In this document: positions 16,540 to 25,105 of the stretch, in pieces
Layout of the letters: each line of letters opens with the position of its first letter
Numbering within the stretch: the first letter of the stretch is position 1
Assembly: GCF_002237655.1 (NCBI RefSeq)
Contig: NZ_NOKT01000008.1
Coordinates: 62,001-126,000, forward strand
Origin: Streptomyces sp. XY006
GTDB taxonomy: Bacteria; Actinomycetota; Actinomycetes; Streptomycetales; Streptomycetaceae
Reading direction: 5' to 3'
DNA length: 64,000 nt
Notes under the pieces: model-generated
What the model saw: only the letters and a program-made list of their open reading frames with translations
Told to the model about the DNA's origin: nothing
Databases searched by the model: none
Translations under genes and position numbers: made by a program

Positions 16540-16956
16540 CCGGCGGTCAGCGTTGATCGCCCCGGCGCACGAGCCGTGGCCCCTGGGTGACGGTTCGTGT
16601 GCGCCTGGTGGTCACCGCGTACGCCGGGTGGCGAAAGACCGCGCAAACATGGCGTTGTAACGCCGCTTCAACCCGCAGGGCTCCGGGAACAAGACTTCCG
16701 GGTCCATCAGTTCGGGCCCGGGGCCGACCCCCCGGCCCCGCAGAGCCAAGTCCCGTCGCACTCCCCCCGGTGCCGGGACTCTCCCAAGGCCGGGCTTCGG
16801 CGTCCCTCCCCCCGGACGCCGGGGCCCGGCTCTCTCTGTGCGCGCACCGGGCCGACCCGCGCCGAGGCGCCGCTGGAGAGCGGGCCACCCCGTACCTGAA
16901 CCACGGGGTGGCCCGCCAGATGGCAGATTGTGTCACATGGGCATAGCCTGCCGGGC
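16540..16956. other. 417-bp gap after hrdD
   Basis: No supported gene on either strand: the short open frames have no RBS and no recognisable sequence. Several CG-rich hairpins are present, of which the one at 16881-16915 is the clearest. The final 30 bp are the promoter region of the following tetR gene. Confidence 0.55.
16881..16915 (+). terminator. 13-bp stem hairpin downstream of hrdD
   Basis: CGGGCCACCCCGT and ACGGGGTGGCCCG pair perfectly around the loop ACCTGAACC. There is no T-run. It lies just before the next plus-strand gene, so it separates hrdD from the tetR unit. Confidence 0.7.
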
Positions 16957-17868
16957 GTGAGCAGCACCACCCCGACCCCGCAGGCCTCGCTGACCGAGCG
17001 GCGCAAGGCCGAGACGCGCATGGAGATCGCCCGGGCGGCGGCCGGTCTCTTCGTACGGCACGGACTGCGCGCCACCCGCGCGGAGGACATCGCCCAGGCC
17101 GCCGGTATCGCCCCGCGCACCTTCTACCGGTACTTCGCCACCAAGGAGGAGGCCGTCGCCCCGCTGTACGCGGCCGGTGCCCAGCGCTGGGTGGAGGCGG
17201 TCCGGGCCGCCCCCGCCGCGGTGAGCGTCGCGCAGGCCCTGGAGGAAGGGGTCCGGCACACCCTCACCCCGGGCGTCGGCGTCTCGGCGTCCTCCTGGGA
17301 GTGGGTCCGCACGCTGCTGCGCCTGGCCGCGGCCAACCCGTCGCTGCGCCGGGTGTGGGCGGAGGTGTGCCAGGACTCGGAACGCATGCTGGGGGAGGTG
17401 CTGGCGCAACGGGTGACACGTGCCGGTACCGCCACGGGCTCCGCGGCGACGGCCGGGGACGACAACGTTGCCTCCGCCTTTCAACAGCGCCGCGCCGAAC
17501 GGGAATCGCGCCTCGCCGACCCGCAACCGGGCCTCGCCGACCCGGAACCGGGCCTCGCCGACCCGGAACCGGGTCTCGCCGAAGCGGAACCGGGCCTCGT
17601 CGACCGGGAGCTGCGCATCGCCGACTCTGGGCGGCGGCTCGCCGACCCGGAAGGACGGCTCGCCGACTTTGAACCGCGCTTCGCCAGCCCGGAACCGCGC
17701 TTCGCCTACGCCGAATCGCGTTTCGCGGCGGCCGTCGCCAGTGCCGCCGTGCGGACCGCGCTCGAAGGCTGGGCCGAAGGGGACGGGCCGGCGGAGGGGC
17801 CGGGCAGCCCGGCCGACCTCGCGCTGCGCAACCTCGCGGCCCTGCGGAACTTCCCGTTCGCTCCGTGA
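16957..17868 (+). CDS. TetR-family regulator with heptad-repeat insert
   Basis: 303 aa, longer than the usual 190-220. The N-terminal HTH is normal: TRAEDIAQAAGIAPRTFYRYFATKEEAV (about 37-65). After a standard C-terminal core, residues 185-254 are ten seven-residue repeats of the type (R/G)LADPEP, then the last helix resumes (AAAVASAAVRTALEGW). GTG 16957 is chosen because the TetR arm starts there; an earlier in-frame GTG at 16930 adds nine residues. The position next to hrdD matches a TetR gene (SCO3201 in my memory) reported to repress development when overexpressed. It is convergent with a WYL regulator. The repeat sits in the ligand/dimer domain, so it may alter or cap that domain. Confidence 0.88.
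   Translation: MSSTTPTPQASLTERRKAETRMEIARAAAGLFVRHGLRATRAEDIAQAAGIAPRTFYRYFATKEEAVAPLYAAGAQRWVEAVRAAPAAVSVAQALEEGVRHTLTPGVGVSASSWEWVRTLLRLAAANPSLRRVWAEVCQDSERMLGEVLAQRVTRAGTATGSAATAGDDNVASAFQQRRAERESRLADPQPGLADPEPGLADPEPGLAEAEPGLVDRELRIADSGRRLADPEGRLADFEPRFASPEPRFAYAESRFAAAVASAAVRTALEGWAEGDGPAEGPGSPADLALRNLAALRNFPFAP
17509..17718 (+). repeat. ten 21-bp repeats coding heptads in the TetR gene
   Basis: The unit is CTCGCCGACCCGGAACCG plus three bases, in frame with the TetR gene. The first four copies are nearly identical and the later ones diverge towards FASPEPR-type units. This gradient suggests expansion from one end. Confidence 0.9.
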
Positions 17869-17878
17869 CCCCGCCGGA

Positions 17879-18844
17879 TCACGCCCCGGCCGCTCTGCTC
17901 AGCCGCGCACCCAACTCCCGCACGGCGTCGACCAGTTCCCGGGGCTCGTGCACCCGGAAGTCGCACTCCAGCATGGCCAGCCGGAACGCCACCCACTGCG
18001 TCGCGTCCCCCACCGACCCGCGCAGCCGGCAGCTGTGCTCGTCCACCGGCTCCGGTGTGCCCAGCCACCCGGGCAGCCGGGCGGCGACGAAGGCGGCCGG
18101 CGCGGCGAACGTGACCTCGAAGTCGTAGGTCCGCTGCTGCCGTTGCATCGAGCGCCGCAGGTACTCCGCGGCGTTCCCCGTCGGCAGCTCGCGCGGCGTG
18201 AACCGGGCCCCGGTGGCGAACGGCTCGCTCACCCGGTCGACACGGAAGGTGCGCCAGTCGTCGCGGTCGAGGTCGTACGCCACCAGGTACCAGCGGCGGC
18301 CCGTCGACACCAGCCGGTACGGCTCCGTCAGGCGCCGCGACTCGGTGCCGTCCGCGGCCCGGTAGGCGAACCGCAGCCGCTCGTGCCCGGCCACCGTCGA
18401 GGCCATGACGGTCAGTGTCTCGGGCGCGATGCTGGGTCCGTCCCCGCTGGTCAGCGGGGTGGTGGCGGCCTGGAGCGTGGTCACGCGATGGCGCAGCCTG
18501 CCGGGCAGCACCTGCTCCAGCTTGGCCAGCGCCCGCACCGACGCCTCGTCCAGGCCCTCCACCGCGTGTCCCGCCCCGGCGCGCAGGCCGACCGCGATGG
18601 CCACGGCCTCCTCGTCGTCGAGCACGAGCGGCGGCATGGCCTTGCCGGCGACGAGCCGGTAGCCGCCGTCGGCGCCCTTGGTCGCCTGCACGGGATAGCC
18701 GAGTTCGCGCAGCCGGTCGATGTCGCGCCGGACCGTGCGGCGGGAGACCCCGAGCCGGTCGGCGAGCTCGCCGCCGGGCCATTCGCGGGGCGTCTGGAGG
18801 AGGGAGAGGAGCGTCAGCAGCCGGGCCGGGGTGTCCGTCGTCAT
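17879..18844 (-). CDS. YafY-type HTH_11/WYL-domain regulator
   Basis: 321 aa. An N-terminal HTH_11 winged helix (ELADRLGVSRRTVRRDIDRLRELGYPV, about 28-54) is followed by a WYL ligand domain (LVSTGRRWYLVAYDLDRDDWRTFRVDRV). ATG 18844 is taken; a GTG at 18865 would add seven residues and might be a leaderless start. It is divergent from a DHA2 exporter with only 61 bp between the starts, so it probably controls it. The ligand is unknown. Confidence 0.88.
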   Translation of the reverse strand: MTTDTPARLLTLLSLLQTPREWPGGELADRLGVSRRTVRRDIDRLRELGYPVQATKGADGGYRLVAGKAMPPLVLDDEEAVAIAVGLRAGAGHAVEGLDEASVRALAKLEQVLPGRLRHRVTTLQAATTPLTSGDGPSIAPETLTVMASTVAGHERLRFAYRAADGTESRRLTEPYRLVSTGRRWYLVAYDLDRDDWRTFRVDRVSEPFATGARFTPRELPTGNAAEYLRRSMQRQQRTYDFEVTFAAPAAFVAARLPGWLGTPEPVDEHSCRLRGSVGDATQWVAFRLAMLECDFRVHEPRELVDAVRELGARLSRAAGA

Positions 18845-18905
18845 GAGGTGAGGATGCCGCACCATTAGGACACGATCTGACCTAGTGGCCTTCTACTGTC
18901 ACGGC

Positions 18906-20402
18906 ATGAACTCCACCGAGACCACTCCCGGCACGGATCGCCGCCGCTGGTTCGCCCTCGCGATCGTGATGACCGCGGCCTTCATGGACCTCGTCGACGT
19001 GACCATCGTCAACATCGCCATCCCGTCCATCCAGCGGGACGCGGGCGCGTCCTTCAGCGAGATCCAGTGGATCACCGCCGGTTACGCCCTCGCCTTCGCC
19101 GCCGGGCTGATCACCGGCGGGCGGCTCGGCGACATCCACGGCCGCAAGCGGATCTTCCTCGTCGGCATAGGGGGCTTCACCGTCGCCTCCGCGCTGTGCG
19201 GCCTCGCGGTGAACCCGGAGATGCTGGTCGCCTCGCGGTTCCTGCAGGGCGGCATGGCCGCGCTGATGGTGCCGCAGGTGCTGTCGATCGTGCACGCGAC
19301 CTTCCCGGCGCACGAGCGCGGCAAGGTGTTCGGGCTGTTCGGCGCGGTCGTCGGCCTCGGGGCGGTGTCCGGTCCGCTGCTCGGCGCGCTGCTGACCGAG
19401 TGGAACCTGTTCGGCTGGGAGTGGCGCTCGATCTTCCTGATCAACCTGCCCGTCGGTGTCGCCGGCCTGGTCCTCGGCAGCCGTTTCATCACCGAGTCCA
19501 GGGCGCCGCGGGCCCTGAAGCTCGACCTCGTGGGGGTCGCACTGGTCACGCTGGGCCTGCTGATGCTGATCTATCCGCTCACCCGCGGCCGTGAGCTGGG
19601 CTGGCCGCTGTGGGGTCACCTGTCGATGGCCGGCTCGCTCGTGGTGCTCGCGGTGCTGGTGGCGTACGAGCGGCGCAAGGCCGTGCGGGACGGCTCGCCG
19701 CTGGTGGAACTGTCCCTGTTCAAGGTGAAGAGCTTCGCGGCCGGTATCGCCGTACAGACCGTCTTCGGTGTCGCGCTCGGTGTGTTCTTCCTGGTCTGGA
19801 CGCTGTACATGCAGATCGGGCTGGGCTGGAGCCCGCTGAAGGCCGGGCTGACCGGGGTGCCGTTCTCGATCGCCGTGTCGGCGGCGGCCGGGATGTCGGT
19901 GCAGATGCTGGTGCCGCGCTTCGGGCGCAAGGTGCTCCAGGCGGGCGCGCTGGTGATGGCGGCCGGGGTGCTGCTCTACATCTGGGAGTCCGGCCACTAC
20001 GGCCTCGCGATCACCCCGTGGCAGATGGCACTGCCGCTCGTCGTGATGGGGGTCGGCATGGGCCTGATCGTCGCGCCGCTGACCGACGCGATCCTCTCCG
20101 AGGTGCCGCGTGAGCACTCCGGTTCGGCCTCCGGCCTGATCAACACCGTGCAGCAGATGGGCAACGCGCTGGGGCTCGGGCTGGTCTCGGTGGTCTTCTT
20201 CGGCACGATCGCCGAGCACCTGCGCCCGGAACAGGTGGGTCCGGCCTTCGCGGACGCCTTCGAGAACGCGCTGGGCTGGGTCGCCGCGGTCATGGGCGCC
20301 ATCTTCCTGCTGATGTTCGCGCTGCCGAAGCGGCCCGCGCAGCACGTCGAGGGGGAGCAGGAGCCGGCCGGGCGCGAGGACCAGGAACCGGCGCTGGTCT
20401 GA
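18906..20402 (+). CDS. DHA2-type MFS exporter
   Basis: 498 aa, about 14 helices. AAFMDLVDVTIVNIAIPSI carries the helix-1 motif and GGRLGDIHGRKRIF the motif A loop. The C-terminal tail is charged (EGEQEPAGREDQEPALV). It is a second, distinct exporter, not a recent duplicate of the one at 11885. ATG 18906 lies about 10 bases after TACTGT, so the message may have a very short leader. Divergent from the WYL regulator, which is the likely controller. Confidence 0.9.
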   Translation: MNSTETTPGTDRRRWFALAIVMTAAFMDLVDVTIVNIAIPSIQRDAGASFSEIQWITAGYALAFAAGLITGGRLGDIHGRKRIFLVGIGGFTVASALCGLAVNPEMLVASRFLQGGMAALMVPQVLSIVHATFPAHERGKVFGLFGAVVGLGAVSGPLLGALLTEWNLFGWEWRSIFLINLPVGVAGLVLGSRFITESRAPRALKLDLVGVALVTLGLLMLIYPLTRGRELGWPLWGHLSMAGSLVVLAVLVAYERRKAVRDGSPLVELSLFKVKSFAAGIAVQTVFGVALGVFFLVWTLYMQIGLGWSPLKAGLTGVPFSIAVSAAAGMSVQMLVPRFGRKVLQAGALVMAAGVLLYIWESGHYGLAITPWQMALPLVVMGVGMGLIVAPLTDAILSEVPREHSGSASGLINTVQQMGNALGLGLVSVVFFGTIAEHLRPEQVGPAFADAFENALGWVAAVMGAIFLLMFALPKRPAQHVEGEQEPAGREDQEPALV

Positions 20403-20452
20403 CCGGTCCGGGGACGCGGAACGGGCTCGGCACTTCGGGTGCCGGGCCCGTC

Positions 20453-20562
20453 CACGTGTGCGACGGGCCCTTCCCGCGTGTGCGGCGGGGTCGTGCCGCG
20501 TGTGCGACGGGCCCCTCCCGCGTGTGCGGCGGGGCCGTCCCGCGTGTGCGACGGGCCCGTCC
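20453..20562. repeat. 22-bp tandem repeat, five copies
   Basis: Units start at 20453, 20475, 20497, 20519 and 20541, with the core CGTGTGCGACGGGCCC alternating with CGTGTGCGGCGGGG. Two unit types alternate, as in the array at 11641. The array lies between the DHA2 exporter and the fructose operon. Confidence 0.9.
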
Positions 20563-20674
20563 CGCCGATTTCCGATCATGCCCGATTGGGTCCGAACCTG
20601 TTTACTTCGCAGAAATCTCGGCGTAGCCTCCCGCTGAAACCACACGTTCGGGCATGAGGCGGAGGCGAACGGAC

Positions 20675-21436
20675 ATGTACGCACCGGAACGGCAGCAGGA
20701 GATCCTCCGGCTCGCCCGTGACGGCGGCCGAGTGGATGTCGTGTCGCTGGCCGAGGAGTTCCAGGTGACGGCGGAGACGATCCGCCGGGACCTGAAGGCC
20801 CTCGACCGCGCCGGTCTGGTCCGCCGGGTGCACGGCGGGGCCATCCCGGTCGGGCGCCTGGACTTCGAGCCGGACCTCGCCGAGCGCGAGTCCACGGCCG
20901 CCGACGAGAAGGACCGCATCGCCAAGGCCGCCCTGGTCGAACTGCCCACCGAGGGCACGATGATCCTCGACGCCGGTACGACGGTGGCCCGCATGGCCGC
21001 CGCCGTCCCGCTGGAGAGCTCCCTCACCGTCGTCACGCACAGCCTGCCCATCGCGGCGCGCCTCGCCGACCACCCCGGCATCCAGCTCCACCTCGTCGGC
21101 GGCCGCGTACGGCACCGCACCCGCGCGGCGGTGGACGCCTGGGCGCTGCGGGCCTACGGCGAGATCCGCGCCGACGTGCTGTTCGTGGCCGCCAACGGCT
21201 TCTCCGCCGAACACGGCCTGACCACGCCCGACCTCGCCGAGGCCGCCGTGAAGCGCGCGGCCGTGGCCGCCGCCCGCCGCGTGGTGCTGCTCGCCGACTC
21301 CTCCAAGCACGGCCAGGAGCACTTCGCCCGCTTCGGCGACCTGAGCGATGTGGACCTGCTGATCACCGACAGCGGGCTGAGCCCCGAAGACGCCGTCGCG
21401 ATCGAGCGCGGCGGCACGGAAGTAGTGCGCGCATGA
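20675..21436 (+). CDS. fruR: DeoR-family regulator of the fructose operon
   Basis: 253 aa. An N-terminal DeoR HTH (RQQEILRLARDGGRVDVVSLAEEFQVTAETIRRDL, in pieces at 6-40) with the signature VRRVHGGAI. The C-terminal DeoRC sugar-phosphate domain shows DAGTTVARMA and VLFVAANGF. ATG 20675 follows GGAGGCGAACGGAC; the earlier frame to 20654 is not conserved. It overlaps fruK by 4 bp and presumably responds to fructose-1-phosphate, as FruR proteins in Streptomyces do. It is the first gene of the three-gene operon. Confidence 0.92.
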   Translation: MYAPERQQEILRLARDGGRVDVVSLAEEFQVTAETIRRDLKALDRAGLVRRVHGGAIPVGRLDFEPDLAERESTAADEKDRIAKAALVELPTEGTMILDAGTTVARMAAAVPLESSLTVVTHSLPIAARLADHPGIQLHLVGGRVRHRTRAAVDAWALRAYGEIRADVLFVAANGFSAEHGLTTPDLAEAAVKRAAVAAARRVVLLADSSKHGQEHFARFGDLSDVDLLITDSGLSPEDAVAIERGGTEVVRA

Positions 21437-22380
21437 TCCTCACCGTCACCCCCAACCCGTCCCTGGACCGCACCTACGAGGTGCCGTCCCTCGACCGCGG
21501 CGAGGTCATCCGCGCCACCGGCGAGCGGATGGACCCGGGCGGCAAGGGCGTGAACGTCTCGCGCGCGGTCGCCGCCGCCGGACAGCGCACGGTGGCCGTC
21601 CTGCCGCTCGGCGGCGCCCCCGGCGCGCTCGTCGCCGACCTGCTCCACCAGCAGGGCATCGAGGTCGCCCCGGTCCCCGTCGCCGGCGCCACCCGCTCCA
21701 ACATCGCCCTGGCCGAGGCCGACGGCGTACTGACGAAGATCAACGCGCCCGGCCCGCACCTCACCGGCGCCGAACGCGAACTGCTCCTGGAGACCGTCCG
21801 GCAGCAGTCCCGCGACGCCTCCTGGATCGCCTGCTGCGGCAGCCTCCCGCGCGGCCTCGCCCCCGACTGGTACGCCGACCTGGTCGCCCGCACCCACGCC
21901 GCCGGTGCCCGGATCGCCCTGGACACCTCCGGCCCCGCCCTGCTCGCGGCCCTGCGCGAACGCCCCGACGTCGTCAAGCCCAACGCCGAGGAACTGTCCG
22001 AGGCCGTCGGCCGCCCCCTCGCCACCGTCGCGGACGCCGTGAAAGCCGCCGAGGAACTGCGCGAGATGGGGGCCCGGGCCGTCCTGGCCAGCCTCGGCGC
22101 CGACGGGCAGCTGCTCGTGACGGACCAGGGTGCCTGGTTCGGCAGCGCCCGGGTGGACGCCGTACGCAGCAACGTGGGCGCCGGCGACTCCTCCCTCGCC
22201 GGTTTCCTGATCGCCGGCGGCAGCGGCCCCGAGGCCCTCGCCTCCGCGGTCGCCCACGGAGCGGCGGCCGTCCGGCTGCCCGGCAGCGTCATGCCCACGC
22301 CGGCCGACCTCGACCCGGCGGCGGTGACGGTCACGGCGGACCTGCCCGTCGACCGCGCGCTGACGGAGCCGGTGTCATGA
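21433..22380 (+). CDS. fruK: 1-phosphofructokinase
   Basis: 315 aa. PfkB-family sugar kinase: DPGGKGVNVSRAVAAAG for substrate binding and NVGAGDSSLAGFL with the catalytic Asp (GAGD). It converts fructose-1-phosphate, made by the FruA PTS, into fructose-1,6-bisphosphate in the cytoplasm. ATGA overlap with fruR gives translational coupling. The order fruR-fruK-fruA is the actinomycete arrangement. Confidence 0.95.
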   Translation: MILTVTPNPSLDRTYEVPSLDRGEVIRATGERMDPGGKGVNVSRAVAAAGQRTVAVLPLGGAPGALVADLLHQQGIEVAPVPVAGATRSNIALAEADGVLTKINAPGPHLTGAERELLLETVRQQSRDASWIACCGSLPRGLAPDWYADLVARTHAAGARIALDTSGPALLAALRERPDVVKPNAEELSEAVGRPLATVADAVKAAEELREMGARAVLASLGADGQLLVTDQGAWFGSARVDAVRSNVGAGDSSLAGFLIAGGSGPEALASAVAHGAAAVRLPGSVMPTPADLDPAAVTVTADLPVDRALTEPVS

Positions 22381-22563
22381 CCGGTGCCCCGGCCCACGAC
22401 GGGCGGCACCCACCGGCACCCGGGCGCCAGACCTCCCCGTCACTCCCCGCGGCCGCCTCGTCCCGCTCGCCTCACCAGCCTCACCCGTCACCCCCCCATC
22501 GCACCCCCGTCCCCCTCCCGCCCACCCCACCGACCGGGCGATACGCGTGCTAAGGAGCCCGCG

Positions 22564-24765
22564 ATGAGCGACATGATCACGGCGGAGCTGGTCGACCTCG
22601 ACCTGTCCGCCGACACCAAGGAAGCGGCGGCCCGTGCCCTCGCCGAGCGCATGGTGGCCCTGGGCCGGGTGACCGACCTGGACGGCTTCCTCGCCGACGT
22701 GGCCGCCCGCGAGGCCCAGATGCCGACCGGCCTGGACGGCGGCATCGGCATCCCGCACTGCCGCAGCGCACACGTCACCGAGCCGACGCTCGCCTTCGGG
22801 CGCAGCGCGGCCGGGATCGACTTCGGCGCCGCGGACGGCCCCGCCGACCTGATCTTCCTGATCGCCGCGCCCGCCGGCGCCGACGACGCCCATCTGACGA
22901 TCCTGTCGTCCCTGGCCCGGCAGCTGATGAACAGCGAGTTCACCGATGCCCTGCGCGCGGTGGACGACCCGGCGGCCGCGGCGGCGCTGCTCCGCGGCGA
23001 CGAGCCGGCGCGGCCCGCCGGGCAGCCGGCCTCCGAAGACCCCGTGGCGTCGGCGGGAGCGGCCTCTCCCGCCGACGCCACGGCCACGGGCCAGGACGCC
23101 ACCACCGCCACGGGTGAGGTCGGCGCCACGGCCACCGGCGAGGTCGGCGCCACCGCCACGGGTGAGGTCGGCGCCACGGCCACCGGCGAGGACGCCGCCA
23201 CCGCCACCGGCGAGGACGCCGCCAAGGTCACCGGCAAGGACGACGTCACCGCCACGGGCGAGGACCGCCCGTTCCGGATCGTCGCCGTCACCTCTTGCCC
23301 CACCGGCATCGCCCACACCTACATGGCGGCCGAGTCGCTGGAGAACGCCGGCCGCGAGGCCGGCGTCGAACTCACTGTCGAGCCCCAGGGCTCGGCCGGA
23401 TTCACCCGGCTCGACCCGCGGGTCATCGCGGCGGCCGACGCCGTGATCTTCGCCCACGACGTGCCCGTACGGGAGAAGGAACGCTTCGCCGGCAAGCCGA
23501 CCGTCGACGTCGGCGTCAAGGCGGGCATCAACCGCCCCGCGGAACTCATCGCCGAGGTCCGCGAGAAGGCCGCCCGCGGCGAGGTCACCGCCGGATCCGC
23601 CCCGGCCACGCCCGTGGAGCGCTCCGGCGACTCCGGCGAGGGCTACGGCACCAAGCTGCGCAAGTGGCTGATGTCCGGCGTCAGTTACATGGTGCCGTTC
23701 GTCGCCGCGGGCGGTCTGCTGATCGCCCTCGGCTTCGCGATCGGCGGCTACGAGATCAACAAGGCTCCGTCGGTGATGGACCACTTCGTCTGGACGCAGG
23801 CCGACAGCTGGGCGGCCCTGCTCTTCCAGATCGGCGGCGTCGCCTTCGGCTTCCTCGTCCCCGTCCTGGCCGGCTACATCGCCTACGGCATGGCCGACCG
23901 GCCCGGCCTCGTGCCCGGCTTCGTCGGCGGCGCGATCTCGCTCACCATCAACGCGGGCTTCCTCGGCGGTCTGGCCGCCGGCCTCATCGCCGGTGGCGTG
24001 GTGATCGCGATCCAGAAGGTGCGGATCCCGGCGGCGATGCGCGGCATCATGCCGGTGGTGGTGATCCCGCTGATCTCCTCGGCGATCGTCGGGTTCCTGA
24101 TGTTCGTCGTCATCGGCAAGCCCATCGCCGAGGCCCAGAAGGGCATGACCGACTGGCTGAACGGCCTGTCCGGCTCCAACGCCATCCTGCTCGGCGCCCT
24201 CCTCGGCCTGATGATGTGCTTCGACCTCGGTGGCCCCGTCAACAAGGTCGCCTACACCTTCGCCACCGCCGGCATCGCCGTGGCCAGCCCCAGCGACTCG
24301 GCGATGAAGATCATGGCCGCGGTGATGGCGGCCGGCATGGTCCCGCCGCTGGCGATGGCCCTGGCGACGACCGTGCGCGGCAAGCTCTTCACGCAGACCG
24401 AACGCGAGAACGGCAAGGCCGCCTGGGTGCTCGGCGCCTCCTTCATCTCCGAGGGCGCGATCCCCTTCGCGGCGGCCGACCCGCTGCGCGTCATCCCCGC
24501 CTCGATGGCGGGCGGCGCCCTCACCGGCGCCCTGTCGATGGCCTTCGGCGCCACCCTGCGCGCCCCGCACGGCGGCATCTTCGTGGTCCCGCTGATCGGC
24601 AACCCGCTGCTCTACCTGGTCGCCATCGCCGCGGGCGTCTGCGTCACCACCGCCCTGGTCGTCGTCCTGAAGGGCCTGCGGAAGCCGGCTCCCGGCGCAA
24701 CCACGGCCTCCGGTGGGGACACCATGGCACCGGCGGCGGAGCACAAGCAGCCGGTGGCGGCCTGA
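22564..24765 (+). CDS. fruA: PTS fructose transporter EIIABC
   Basis: 733 aa, domain order A-B-C. EIIA at 1-150 has the phospho-His motif GIGIPHCRSAHV (His62 region). EIIB starts near 240 with VAVTSCPTGIAHTYMAAE, where the Cys is phosphorylated. EIIC from about 365 has 8-10 membrane helices and the loop LGGPVNK. It takes up and phosphorylates fructose. The A-B linker is an 8-residue repeat (GEVGATAT). ATG 22564 follows AAGGAGCCCGCG; the 183-bp gap after fruK holds no gene. Last gene before a strong hairpin. Confidence 0.95.
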   Translation: MSDMITAELVDLDLSADTKEAAARALAERMVALGRVTDLDGFLADVAAREAQMPTGLDGGIGIPHCRSAHVTEPTLAFGRSAAGIDFGAADGPADLIFLIAAPAGADDAHLTILSSLARQLMNSEFTDALRAVDDPAAAAALLRGDEPARPAGQPASEDPVASAGAASPADATATGQDATTATGEVGATATGEVGATATGEVGATATGEDAATATGEDAAKVTGKDDVTATGEDRPFRIVAVTSCPTGIAHTYMAAESLENAGREAGVELTVEPQGSAGFTRLDPRVIAAADAVIFAHDVPVREKERFAGKPTVDVGVKAGINRPAELIAEVREKAARGEVTAGSAPATPVERSGDSGEGYGTKLRKWLMSGVSYMVPFVAAGGLLIALGFAIGGYEINKAPSVMDHFVWTQADSWAALLFQIGGVAFGFLVPVLAGYIAYGMADRPGLVPGFVGGAISLTINAGFLGGLAAGLIAGGVVIAIQKVRIPAAMRGIMPVVVIPLISSAIVGFLMFVVIGKPIAEAQKGMTDWLNGLSGSNAILLGALLGLMMCFDLGGPVNKVAYTFATAGIAVASPSDSAMKIMAAVMAAGMVPPLAMALATTVRGKLFTQTERENGKAAWVLGASFISEGAIPFAAADPLRVIPASMAGGALTGALSMAFGATLRAPHGGIFVVPLIGNPLLYLVAIAAGVCVTTALVVVLKGLRKPAPGATTASGGDTMAPAAEHKQPVAA
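23086..23265 (+). repeat. 24-bp in-frame repeats coding the fruA linker
   Basis: About seven copies encode GEVGATAT or GEDAATAT. Alternate copies use GGT/GGC and ACG/ACC synonyms, which shows a 48-bp higher-order pair. The segment joins EIIA to EIIB, so length changes are likely tolerated. Confidence 0.85.
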
Positions 24766-24868
24766 GGGCCGCGGGCCTGAGATTCACGGGAATCCGAGGC
24801 CCGTCGCAGGCCGTCCCTTTCGGGTGGTGTGAGCTGTTCATGCCTCCTGCGAGATAGATCACGAAAAT

Positions 24869-24898
24869 CACGGCCCGGGACCGATGTCCCGGGCCGTG
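24869..24898 (+). terminator. terminator of the fructose operon
   Basis: CACGGCCCGGGAC and GTCCCGGGCCGTG form a perfect 13-bp stem around CGAT. It lies 104 bp after the fruA stop and 16 bp before the next start. Confidence 0.85.
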
Positions 24899-24914
24899 GT
24901 GTCTACTGGGGCGC

Positions 24915-25070
24915 ATGCCCGATCACGTCTCCCGGTGGCCCGAGGGCCACTCCCTCCCCGCCCTCCCGCAGCAGCGGCAGACGGGCTCCCGGGCGGAGTC
25001 CGTGGAACTGACCCCCGAGGAGAGAGACGCCTTCGCCGCGTTGGTGCGCCACCTCGCCGAAGGCGACTGA
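24915..25070 (+). CDS. 51-aa conserved-looking small protein
   Basis: The ATG at 24915 opens a 51-codon frame: MPDHVSRWPEGHSLPALP at the start and a helical acidic end, ELTPEERDAFAALVRHLAEGD. The codon use is typical of real Streptomyces genes (G/C at third positions). It has no close SD sequence and follows the fru terminator stem, so it may be translated from a short-leader message. No function can be assigned. Confidence 0.55.
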   Translation: MPDHVSRWPEGHSLPALPQQRQTGSRAESVELTPEERDAFAALVRHLAEGD

Positions 25071-25105
25071 ACCGCGTCCGATGCGCTGCTGCGGCGCGGC
25101 GTGGT

